From Verrucomicrobiota bacterium (GTDB taxonomy: Bacteria; Verrucomicrobiota; Verrucomicrobiia; Limisphaerales; SXQI01), in contig WBXJ01000091.1 in assembly GCA_008933045.1 (NCBI GenBank), forward strand, positions 1-10,518: a stretch of DNA of 10,518 nt, given 5' to 3'. How positions within the stretch are numbered: the first letter of the stretch is position 1; the number at the start of each line of letters is the position of its first letter. A program made the translations under genes and the position numbers. The notes under the pieces were generated by a model. That model saw only the letters and a list, made by a program, of their open reading frames with translations, was not told where the DNA came from and ran no database searches. Shown here in pieces: positions 1 through 5,787 of this stretch.

Positions 1-165
1 GGCGGCCCAAACTCTGGAATTGACGGAGGGAATGATGGCGGCAAAGGCATTAAGGACACCCCCGGCGGCCTAAAACTGCAGTGCGAAGGTCACGACGTGC
101 GCTATCGCAACGCGTGGATTCAAGAAGTTAATCTTAAAACTGCTGACACCGATTTTAAGGAGTAA
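1..165 (+). CDS. DUF1080 (3-keto-disaccharide hydrolase-like) protein, C-terminal end only
   Basis: The reading frame is open from the left edge to a TAA at 163-165, giving 54 residues without a start, so this is the 3' end of a gene that begins outside the window. After a Gly/Asp-rich stretch the end reads LKLQCEGHDVRYRNAWIQEV. This resembles the last beta-strands of the DUF1080 / 3-keto-disaccharide hydrolase fold (a concanavalin-like jelly roll), which typically closes with a pattern like LQxHGxxVxFRNIWIxEL. Members are usually exported and act on glycosides or 3-keto-glycosides. The nearby Gfo/Idh/MocA dehydrogenase and sugar isomerase-like gene fit that role, since such genes often occur together. 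A strong hairpin follows 30 bp after the stop. The family call rests on a short tail and is inference. Confidence 0.6.
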   Translation, partial: GGPNSGIDGGNDGGKGIKDTPGGLKLQCEGHDVRYRNAWIQEVNLKTADTDFKE

Positions 166-194
166 AGCTGACCTGCCTCATCTCGAAAAGCTTT

Positions 195-229
195 CCCCGG
201 TCAGGGATCAATCCTTGGCCGGGGATTTT
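195..229 (+). terminator. Rho-independent terminator of the DUF1080 gene, possibly bidirectional
   Basis: A 13-bp stem (195-207 with 212-224, including two G-T pairs) closes a four-base loop and is followed by ATTTTGATTCTT. It lies 30 bp after the stop of the upstream plus-strand gene. The stop codon of the convergent small gene sits in its loop (208-210), so both genes end on the same structure. The T-tract is clearer in the plus direction; in the minus direction the stem is followed only by AAAGCTTTT. Confidence 0.75.
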
Positions 230-420
230 GATTCTTCCGGCTTGAGCAAGGTTGCACCTTTGATCAATCGACAAAATTCTTTTTTGGTTGTGTGATGATG
301 GGTACCATCGCGAGTGCTCAAGTCTTGGATGAATTTATATTCCACCTCAAGCCGCTCCCATTGAACGATTCGGTAGTAACCATCCAACGTCTTCCAGACC
401 TGTCCTTGCTGCAATTTCAT
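208..420 (-). CDS. Small conserved hypothetical protein (70 aa)
   Basis: From the ATG at 420-418 this gives 70 residues starting MKLQQGQVW, with a basic C-terminal half (THHHTTKKEFCRLIKGATLL) and no membrane segment or signal peptide. The pattern GQVW, then a short beta-rich stretch with VEYK, then a KKEF..L helix looks like a family of tiny uncharacterised proteins that I associate with Verrucomicrobia; that is memory, not a search. The frame can extend to a GTG at 489, but that start lies inside the terminator hairpin of the upstream gene, so the ATG is preferred. Upstream bases GGAGAG lie about 14 nt from the ATG, a long spacing. Its stop falls in the loop of the shared terminator. Function unknown. 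Confidence 0.6.
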   Translation of the reverse strand: MKLQQGQVWKTLDGYYRIVQWERLEVEYKFIQDLSTRDGTHHHTTKKEFCRLIKGATLLKPEESKSPAKD

Positions 421-480
421 GACCCAGATTGAAGCTCTCCACAGAGACTGACAATCTTTTTCAGGTCGCAACGATGCCTC

Positions 481-516
481 CAAAATCACAATGTCCGGAA
501 ATAAATCCGGACATTG
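481..516 (-). terminator. Rho-independent terminator after the Gfo/Idh/MocA gene
   Basis: A perfect 11-bp inverted repeat (CAATGTCCGGA at 489-499, TCCGGACATTG at 506-516) encloses a six-base AT-rich loop. Read on the minus strand it lies 30 bp beyond the stop of the dehydrogenase gene and is followed by TGATTTTG. It separates that gene from the small gene starting at 420. Placement after the stop makes termination the simplest reading; the T-tract is short. Confidence 0.7.
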
Positions 517-546
517 CGTACAGTATCGTAGAAGAATTTGGAGAGT

Positions 547-1902
547 TTACAGAGTCCAACCCGCGCGGTATTCGGGTTTCACAAAGCGATTCAGGGCCTC
601 GTTATTGGTGACCCGCATTGCGGCTCCATCCCAAAGAATCTTTTCCCGAGCACGCACGGCGAGCGTACCAACCAAAATGGACTCGGTGAATGGACCGGCA
701 TAATCGAAGTTGGACATCGCCACGGGCCCGCCTTTGCAAGCCTGAATCCATTCGATATGATGCCCCGGCGATCGAGGCAACGTCGGAGCGGGTGCCTCAT
801 AACCCTTAAAGTCTTGCTCAGGTAACAAAGTAAATTCAGCACCGTAATCATTCGGTGAGAAAAGCACGCCCTTGTCACCCACAAGCAGGAGCCCGCTGTC
901 CGAAAGTTTCTCAGGCAATTTGACCCCGTTGCCGACATACCGTGGTGGCCGGTTCCCGCCGTCATACCAGAAATAGGTCACCGCTGGCATGTCGCCGCGT
1001 GCCGGGAATTCATAGCGAATGATGGACTTACCTGCGTAAGTCTCGGCGTTAGTGTCTGTGGAAACCATGGCTTCGGCACTGGTCGGATGACCCAGTTTGA
1101 GTGCCATGAAAGCTAGATTCGCCGTGTGACACCCCATGTCACCAATCGCACCCGTTCCGAAATCGAACCAACCGCGCCATTTGAATGGCAGATACGCAGG
1201 GTGATAGGGACGCGCCGCAACCGGGCCCAGCCAGAGATCCCAATCTAAGGTGCTCGGGACAGCGGGTTGATCGGTCGGACGACCGACGAGTCCCTGTGGC
1301 CACACAGGGCGATTGGTCCAGACATGGACTTCTCTCACAGGGCCGATGGCTCCCGAACGGATGATTTCGACGCCCTTCCTCAAGCCAGAATGTGCCGTCC
1401 CTTGGTTTCCCATCTGAGTCGCAACCCCCATCTCGTGAGCGACTTCACGCATGATGCGTGCTTCGTAAATCGAACGAGTGAGCGGTTTTTCGCAATAGCA
1501 GTGCTTGCCCATTCTCATCGCCATCACGCTTGCGACGGCATGAGTGTGGTCAGGAGTGGCGACGACAACAGCGTCGATGCCATCCTTCATCTCCTCGAGC
1601 ATCTTACGAAAATCTTTGAATTTCTTCGCGGCAGGGAATTTTTGGAATTGGCCCGCAGCTTGCGCCCAATCGACATCGCACAACGCGACAATATTCTCGC
1701 TTTTGACCCCATCGGTATCTCCGCCCCCGCGCCCGCCCGCCCCGATCACGGCAATATTCAGTTTGCCATTGGCGGAAACCTTGCGCGGGGCTGCGCCGGT
1801 TTTTGAAAGCCAGATATTGGGGAGTAAAGCTGCGCCGGTAGCTAGCAAGGAGGTACTTGCAAGAAAACGTCGGCGAGACGAAGTAGATGGTAAGTGGTTC
1901 AC
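547..1902 (-). CDS. Tat-exported Gfo/Idh/MocA family oxidoreductase
   Basis: A 451-residue NAD(P)-dependent sugar or cyclitol dehydrogenase. Visible in order: a twin-arginine signal (SSRRRFLAS around residues 8-16, then a hydrophobic stretch to about residue 33); a Rossmann fold with the dinucleotide loop GAGGRG at 54-59; ATPDHTH at 115-121; the family EKP motif at 138-140; and GDMGCH at 254-259, whose His is the usual catalytic position. The length is typical of exported members. The frame stays open to 2223 but the extra N-terminus is not protein-like and crosses into the divergent gene. The GTG at 1902-1900 is chosen because it leaves a complete Tat signal and no ATG or TTG lies in frame between it and the divergent gene; no strong ribosome binding site is seen. 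Substrate unknown; with DUF1080 and isomerase neighbours, C3-oxidation of a glycoside is plausible. Confidence 0.92.
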   Translation of the reverse strand: MNHLPSTSSRRRFLASTSLLATGAALLPNIWLSKTGAAPRKVSANGKLNIAVIGAGGRGGGDTDGVKSENIVALCDVDWAQAAGQFQKFPAAKKFKDFRKMLEEMKDGIDAVVVATPDHTHAVASVMAMRMGKHCYCEKPLTRSIYEARIMREVAHEMGVATQMGNQGTAHSGLRKGVEIIRSGAIGPVREVHVWTNRPVWPQGLVGRPTDQPAVPSTLDWDLWLGPVAARPYHPAYLPFKWRGWFDFGTGAIGDMGCHTANLAFMALKLGHPTSAEAMVSTDTNAETYAGKSIIRYEFPARGDMPAVTYFWYDGGNRPPRYVGNGVKLPEKLSDSGLLLVGDKGVLFSPNDYGAEFTLLPEQDFKGYEAPAPTLPRSPGHHIEWIQACKGGPVAMSNFDYAGPFTESILVGTLAVRAREKILWDGAAMRVTNNEALNRFVKPEYRAGWTL

Positions 1903-1968
1903 CCCTTCATTCCAACCTGATGCCCCTATTTCGTCAACACTAACCTTTAAAAAAACGTCAGATTCAGA

Positions 1969-1999
1969 TTGACGCTCCGATTCTTTGGCGTTGTATAGC
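1969..1999 (+). promoter_or_regulatory. Possible promoter of the isomerase gene in the divergent intergenic region
   Basis: The 115 bp between the two divergent genes contain TTGACG (1969-1974, five of six bases of the -35 consensus), followed after 19 bp by TATAGC (1994-1999). The long spacer makes this weak, but it is the best sigma70-like pair upstream of the ATG at 2018. I saw no convincing minus-strand promoter for the dehydrogenase in the same gap. Confidence 0.3.
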
Positions 2000-2017
2000 C
2001 CAATCCTTAAACGAACT

Positions 2018-2845
2018 ATGAAAATATCTCTGCAAAACGTCCTTCGCCTCGGCAGTTTGCTGATGGTGCTACTTGTTACCCAAGCTCCCGTCTCATTCGC
2101 GGCAGAGGGTGATTTAAAACTCGGCGTCCAAACCTGGACATTGCGAAACCTGAATTTCGACCAAGTTGTGGAATTCTCTGTTAAACATAAGATCAAGTAT
2201 TTGGAAGTGATCGGTAACCACATGGATCCTAAGGCACCCTTGGAGGAGACTGCTCGTAAAAAAGCGATCCTCGATAAAAATGGGTTGGTGGCCTACAGCT
2301 TTGGTGTTGCGGGTACCTCATTGAACAAAGCAGAGGATCGTAAGTTATTCGAGTTCGCTAAGTATATGGGCATCAAAGTGATCATTATTGAACCGGGTGA
2401 TTACAAAGCGTTGGATCACATTGAGGAACTTGTGAAGGAGTATGATATCAAGGTCGCGATCCATAACCACGGCATCAAATCCAATTATGGAAATCCCGCA
2501 GTTGTGCGCAATCTTCTCCAACACCGAGACCAACGAATTGGTGTTTGCCTCGATACAGGTTGGATCACAAGTGCTCGTTTTGATGCCGCTGCCGTCTATA
2601 AAGAATACAAAGGGCGCGTCTATGATATCCATCTAAAGGATAAAAAGGTTCACGCCACCGAAAATGGTGATGTCGCCACCGACACATTTATTGGGGAAGG
2701 AAGTGCCAATCTAAAAGGACTTTTTAAAGTGCTTAAAGAAAGCGGCTACTCCGGGGTGCTCGCCATTGAAACTGACAACGACCTCAAGGATCCTACGGAA
2801 CACATGACCAAAGCCATCAAATTTGTGGCTGAAAATAAGCCTTAA
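2018..2845 (+). CDS. Exported sugar phosphate isomerase/epimerase-like TIM-barrel protein
   Basis: 275 residues of the AP endonuclease family 2 (xylose isomerase-like) TIM barrel. The first 28-29 residues form a Sec signal peptide: a short basic start, a hydrophobic core LGSLLMVLLV, then APVSFAA as a likely signal peptidase I site. The barrel starts at LKLGVQTWTLRNL. Probable divalent-metal residues are E125 (IIIEPGD), D179 (CLDTGW), H205 (DIHLKD) and E251 (AIETDND), with H149/H151 in AIHNHG also expected at the active site. The order matches sugar epimerases of this fold. The ATG at 2018 is preferred to a TTG at 1985, because the TTG would put 11 extra residues before the signal peptide. It is divergent from the dehydrogenase and probably belongs to the same sugar pathway. 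Exact substrate unknown. Confidence 0.88.
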   Translation: MKISLQNVLRLGSLLMVLLVTQAPVSFAAEGDLKLGVQTWTLRNLNFDQVVEFSVKHKIKYLEVIGNHMDPKAPLEETARKKAILDKNGLVAYSFGVAGTSLNKAEDRKLFEFAKYMGIKVIIIEPGDYKALDHIEELVKEYDIKVAIHNHGIKSNYGNPAVVRNLLQHRDQRIGVCLDTGWITSARFDAAAVYKEYKGRVYDIHLKDKKVHATENGDVATDTFIGEGSANLKGLFKVLKESGYSGVLAIETDNDLKDPTEHMTKAIKFVAENKP

Positions 2846-2875
2846 TCTGTAAAGCAGGCGATTTTCAAGGATCAT

Positions 2876-2904
2876 TTGACAGATTGGCGAGGTCATTGTA
2901 GTAT
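2876..2904 (+). promoter_or_regulatory. Promoter of the Fur-family regulator gene
   Basis: A perfect -35 hexamer TTGACA (2876-2881) is followed by a 17-bp spacer and TAGTAT (2899-2904), four of six bases of the -10 consensus. It lies 60 bp before the regulator's start and downstream of the isomerase stop, so the regulator probably has its own transcript. Confidence 0.6.
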
Positions 2905-2964
2905 CAGATTATAACAACTGACTCTACATCTTCACTTGAGAGACCTCACCTAACGAGAAGTTTG

Positions 2965-3372
2965 GTGAATTCTGGGCTTCGTTGTACTCCGCAGCGGTTG
3001 GAAGTGTTTGAGGTTGTTGCACACAGCGGTGACCATCCCACGGCGGAAGAGATTTTTAAGCGAGCCAAGCGCACGATGCCTGATCTGTCGTTCGCAACGG
3101 TCTATAATTGTCTCAGCGCATTGGTGCAGCATGGGTTGGTGCGGCAAGTAACGCTGGATCGTGCTCCTGCTCGATTTTGCCCCAATATGCGGGAACATTG
3201 CCATTTTTATTGCGATACGTGCGGGGCAGTTCTCGACATTGACTTGCCTCAAGGCGGGAGTGCCCAATTAGCACCACTGCCAGCAGGGTATCGTATTTCT
3301 AGCTTTGACCTATCACTTCGCGGAACCTGCACCCATTGTAACCAATCCGCGACCAAACCCTGCTGCAATTAA
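2965..3372 (+). CDS. Fur/PerR-family metal-dependent transcriptional regulator
   Basis: 135 residues, typical for Fur. An N-terminal winged helix (LRCTPQRLEVFEVV, HPTAEEIF, then DLSFATVYNCLSAL as recognition helix) is followed by the dimerisation domain. The structural zinc site is intact: CDTC at 83-86 and CTHC at 122-125. Aligned by eye to Bacillus subtilis PerR, the regulatory site would be H24 (His37), H78 (His91), H80 (His93) and D91 (Asp104), but Asp85 is replaced by C72. Another Cys (C79) lies between the two His, and the protein ends CCN. It could sense iron, peroxide or another redox cue. The start may be GTG 2965 or the adjacent TTG 2962; GAGAAG at 2955-2960 suits the GTG better. 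It lies just upstream of the SUF operon in the same direction, so it is the likely regulator of that operon. Confidence 0.9.
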   Translation: MNSGLRCTPQRLEVFEVVAHSGDHPTAEEIFKRAKRTMPDLSFATVYNCLSALVQHGLVRQVTLDRAPARFCPNMREHCHFYCDTCGAVLDIDLPQGGSAQLAPLPAGYRISSFDLSLRGTCTHCNQSATKPCCN

Positions 3373-3381
3373 CTGGCATCA

Positions 3382-3405
3382 GAGGGCTTAAGTCCTCGAA
3401 ATTTT
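3382..3405 (+). terminator. Weak terminator-like hairpin after the regulator gene
   Basis: GAGGG (3382-3386) pairs with TCCTC (3393-3397, one G-T pair) across a six-base loop, followed by GAAATTTT. It starts 9 bp after the stop of the regulator. The stem is short, so some read-through into the SUF operon is likely. Confidence 0.3.
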
Positions 3406-3419
3406 CCGACAGATAGAAC

Positions 3420-3453
3420 TGGACAAAAACGCGTGTCCGCCCTAGTTTAGAAT
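3420..3453 (+). promoter_or_regulatory. Candidate promoter of the SUF operon
   Basis: TGGACA (3420-3425, five of six -35 bases) is followed by 17 bp and TAGTTT (3443-3448). A better -10 match, TAGAAT (3448-3453, five of six), lies 5 bp further on with poorer -35 spacing. Either choice places the -10 element at or inside the palindrome at 3447-3461. The spacer also holds a small inverted repeat (GGACA 3421-3425, TGTCC 3434-3438). Transcription would start near 3455-3460, about 40 bp before sufB. Confidence 0.5.
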
Positions 3454-3461
3454 CATTCTAA
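3447..3461 (+). promoter_or_regulatory. Fur/PerR-type 7-1-7 operator in the SUF promoter
   Basis: TTAGAATCATTCTAA is a perfect 7-1-7 palindrome around a central C. It differs from the Bacillus PerR box consensus TTATAATNATTATAA at one symmetric pair only (T to G, A to C), so 12 of 14 specified positions match. It overlaps the likely -10 element 36 bp before the sufB start and lies 75 bp after the Fur-family gene. The architecture suggests repression by the neighbouring regulator. Seen: the palindrome and its position. Inferred: which protein binds. Confidence 0.7.
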
Positions 3462-3496
3462 TTAAGGATCCAGTGTTCCCTTGGACGGTTTGAAGT

Positions 3497-4945
3497 ATGA
3501 GCACTTCCACAGAGACGATCGAACAATTTGTAAATCGTGAGTATCAATACGGTTTCGTGACTGATGTTGAGTCCGATGAAGCTCCGCGTGGGCTGTCGGA
3601 GGACACCGTCCGCCTGATCTCGCATAAAAAGGGCGAGCCAAAATTTTTATTGGAATGGCGGCTGAAAGCCTATCGCTATTGGTTGACGATGAAGGAACCG
3701 GTCTGGCCGAATGTTCATTATCCCAAAATCGACTATCAGAACATCATCTATTATTCCGCGCCGAAGCAAAAGACTGATGGCCCCAAAAGTTTGGATGAAG
3801 TAGATCCTAAGTTGATTGAGACCTACAAGAAGCTCGGCATCCCGCTCCGTGAGCAGGAGCGTCTGGCGGGTGTCGCCGTGGATGCGGTGTTCGATAGCGT
3901 TTCGGTGGCAACAACCTTTAAGGGTAAACTGGGGGAGATGGGGATTGTTTTTTGTTCGTTCAGTGATGCGGTCAAAGAACATCCGGAACTGATCAAGAAA
4001 TACTTAGGCTCGGTTGTGCCTTACACAGACAACTATTTTGCTGCCCTGAATTCGGCGGTCTACAGCGATGGATCGTTTTGTTATATTCCCAAAGGTGTGA
4101 AGTGTCCGATGGAGCTTTCGACCTACTTCCGGATCAATGCCGTGGATACGGGTCAGTTTGAGCGCACGCTGATTGTGGCTGAGGAAGGTTCAAGCGTGAG
4201 CTATCTCGAGGGTTGTACCGCGCCGCGCCGAGATACCAACCAGTTGCATGCAGCGGTTGTAGAGATTGTGGCAATGGATCGAGCGGAGGTAAAATACTCG
4301 ACGGTTCAGAATTGGTATCCGGGCGATGAAATGGGTCGCGGCGGGATTTATAACTTTGTGACGAAACGCGGTTTGTGCAAAGGGGTTTGCTCTAAGATTT
4401 CGTGGACACAAGTTGAAACGGGTTCTGCAATCACTTGGAAATATCCAAGCGTAATCCTGAAGGGTGATCAAAGTGTTGGTGAGTTTTATTCCGTCGCGTT
4501 GACGACGAATTACCAACAAGCAGACACGGGGACTAAGATGGTTCATATCGGAAAGAACACGAAGAGCACCATCATCTCCAAGGGAATATCCGCTGGGCGT
4601 GGACAGAATAGTTATCGGGGCCAAGTGAAGGTCATGCGTAGTGCGACAGGGTCACGTAATTTCTCTCAATGCGATTCCTTGTTATTAGGGGACAAATGCG
4701 GTGCCCATACGTTTCCTTATCTGGAGGTTAAAAACACTAGTTCTACTGTGGAACACGAAGCTTCAACTTCAAAGATTGGTGAGGATCAGATTTTTTATTG
4801 CCGCCAGCGCGGGCTCTCGACGCAGGACGCGATCAACATGATCGTGAACGGTTATTGCAAAGAGGTTTTTAGACAGTTACCGATGGAATTTGCGGTAGAA
4901 GCGCAAAAGCTTCTAGGCGTGAGTTTAGAAGGAAGTGTCGGCTAA
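3497..4945 (+). CDS. sufB: Fe-S cluster assembly scaffold protein SufB
   Basis: 482 residues, full length for SufB (E. coli about 495). Part of the SufBC2D complex in the cytoplasm, where it receives sulfur and builds the nascent cluster. The C-terminal half is very conserved: QCDS with C392 corresponding to E. coli Cys405, the persulfide acceptor, and VEHEAS with E421 corresponding to E. coli Glu434, a proposed cluster ligand. The usual ending EFAVEAQKLLGVSLEGSVG is present. The ATG at 3497 follows GGACGG at 3483-3488 with 8 nt spacing and gives the normal N-terminus. First gene of the operon, 124 bp after the regulator and 45 bp before sufC. Where many SufB proteins have Cys after the FPYxE motif this one has Val. 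Confidence 0.97.
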   Translation: MSTSTETIEQFVNREYQYGFVTDVESDEAPRGLSEDTVRLISHKKGEPKFLLEWRLKAYRYWLTMKEPVWPNVHYPKIDYQNIIYYSAPKQKTDGPKSLDEVDPKLIETYKKLGIPLREQERLAGVAVDAVFDSVSVATTFKGKLGEMGIVFCSFSDAVKEHPELIKKYLGSVVPYTDNYFAALNSAVYSDGSFCYIPKGVKCPMELSTYFRINAVDTGQFERTLIVAEEGSSVSYLEGCTAPRRDTNQLHAAVVEIVAMDRAEVKYSTVQNWYPGDEMGRGGIYNFVTKRGLCKGVCSKISWTQVETGSAITWKYPSVILKGDQSVGEFYSVALTTNYQQADTGTKMVHIGKNTKSTIISKGISAGRGQNSYRGQVKVMRSATGSRNFSQCDSLLLGDKCGAHTFPYLEVKNTSSTVEHEASTSKIGEDQIFYCRQRGLSTQDAINMIVNGYCKEVFRQLPMEFAVEAQKLLGVSLEGSVG

Positions 4946-4947
4946 GG

Positions 4948-4961
4948 CGCAGGCGACTGCG
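4948..4961 (+). other. Small GNRA-capped hairpin between sufB and sufC
   Basis: CGCAG (4948-4952) and CTGCG (4957-4961) form a perfect 5-bp stem capped by GCGA, a GNRA tetraloop, starting 3 nt after the sufB stop. AT-rich sequence up to the sufC ribosome binding site follows. It is too short to be a confident terminator; it may protect the sufB message end or tune sufB/sufC stoichiometry. Confidence 0.35.
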
Positions 4962-4990
4962 AAATACTGTTAATTTTAAAGAGTTTGAAT

Positions 4991-5782
4991 ATGTTGGAAA
5001 TCAAGAATCTGCACGCGCAGGTCGAAGGAAAGAAAATCCTCAAAGGGCTCGATTTAAGGATCCAGCCCGGGGAGGTGCATGCGATCATGGGGCCTAATGG
5101 CAGTGGTAAAAGCACATTAGCTCAAGTGCTTGCTGGTCGTAATGAGTATGAAGTGACGGAAGGCGAAGTGCTCTACAATGGCCACAATTTGCTCGATCTG
5201 GAGCCTGAGGAAAGAGCGAGGGAGGGAGTGTTTCTTGCGTTTCAATATCCAGTGGAGATTCCGGGGGTGAACAGCACCTACTTTCTCAAGGCGGCCTTTA
5301 ATGAGGTGCGAAAACACCGAGGCGAACCTGAGTTGGATGCGCTTGATTTTCTGAGCCTAGTGAAGGAGAAGATGAAGGTATTGGAGTTACCTCAATCCTT
5401 ACTGAACCGCCCTGTGAACGAGGGTTTTTCGGGAGGAGAGAAGAAGCGAAACGAGATTTTCCAAATGGCAGTGCTAGAGCCTAAGCTCGCGATCCTTGAT
5501 GAGACCGACTCGGGGTTAGACATTGATGCCCTCCGGTTGGTAGCTGAAGGAGTCAATAAACTCAAACGCCCCGACAATTCGCAGTTGATCATTACGCATT
5601 ACCAACGGTTGCTTGATTACATCGTGCCGGATTTTGTGCACGTTTTGTATGATGGAAAAATCATCAAAACAGGTGGTAAACAGTTGGCCCTTGATCTTGA
5701 AGAACGGGGGTATGACTGGCTCCTTGAGGAATACCGTGCTCAGACCCCGAGTCAGCAACCATCGCTGGCTGGAGCGAGGTGA
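4991..5782 (+). CDS. sufC: Fe-S cluster assembly ATPase SufC
   Basis: 263 residues, an ABC-type ATPase without membrane segments, which drives conformational change in the SufBCD complex. Walker A GPNGSGKST at 34-42 (K40), the Q-loop region FLAFQYP, the signature FSGGEKKRNE, Walker B LAILDETDSGLD and the switch His in ITHYQRLL are all in place. The SufC-specific pattern ETDSGLDIDAL is exact. The ATG at 4991 gives the standard MLEIKNL start; a TTG at 4985 would add two residues. The C-terminal tail (TPSQQPSLAGAR) is slightly longer than usual. Its TGA lies 2 bp before the sufD ATG, which indicates translational coupling. Confidence 0.97.
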   Translation: MLEIKNLHAQVEGKKILKGLDLRIQPGEVHAIMGPNGSGKSTLAQVLAGRNEYEVTEGEVLYNGHNLLDLEPEERAREGVFLAFQYPVEIPGVNSTYFLKAAFNEVRKHRGEPELDALDFLSLVKEKMKVLELPQSLLNRPVNEGFSGGEKKRNEIFQMAVLEPKLAILDETDSGLDIDALRLVAEGVNKLKRPDNSQLIITHYQRLLDYIVPDFVHVLYDGKIIKTGGKQLALDLEERGYDWLLEEYRAQTPSQQPSLAGAR

Positions 5783-5787
5783 TCATG
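5776..5787 (+). promoter_or_regulatory. Ribosome binding site deciding the sufD start
   Basis: GAGG (5776-5779), preceded by GGAG (5771-5774), lies 5 nt before the ATG at 5785. A GTG at 5779 overlaps this purine tract itself, so the ATG is the better start. The site lies within the last codons of sufC. Confidence 0.6.

Noticed and set aside
421..489. Upstream GTG start for the small minus-strand gene
   Set aside because: The start would lie inside the stem of the preceding gene's terminator, and the added 23 residues look unlike the rest of the protein.
1267..1806. 179-residue plus-strand frame opposite the dehydrogenase gene
   Set aside because: It lies wholly antisense to a strongly recognised gene, has His/Arg-rich shadow composition and matches no family motif I can see.
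1903..2223. N-terminal extension of the Gfo/Idh/MocA frame to 2223
   Set aside because: It would overlap the first 200 bases of the divergent isomerase gene, has no family similarity and would bury the Tat signal more than 100 residues inside the protein.
2844..2885. Inverted repeat AATCTGT / ACAGATT after the isomerase stop
   Set aside because: The arms are seven bases with a loop of more than 20 bases, no T-tract follows, and the right arm overlaps the regulator's -35 element. Likely chance.
2899..2913. Second Fur-like dyad at the regulator's own promoter (TAGTATC-A-GATTATA)
   Set aside because: Only five of seven arm positions are symmetric and the sequence does not share the phase or halves of the box at 3447-3461. 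Autoregulation is possible but this site does not show it.
4190..4624. 144-residue minus-strand frame opposite sufB
   Set aside because: It is an antisense shadow of conserved sufB codons, with no domain motif and no plausible start context.
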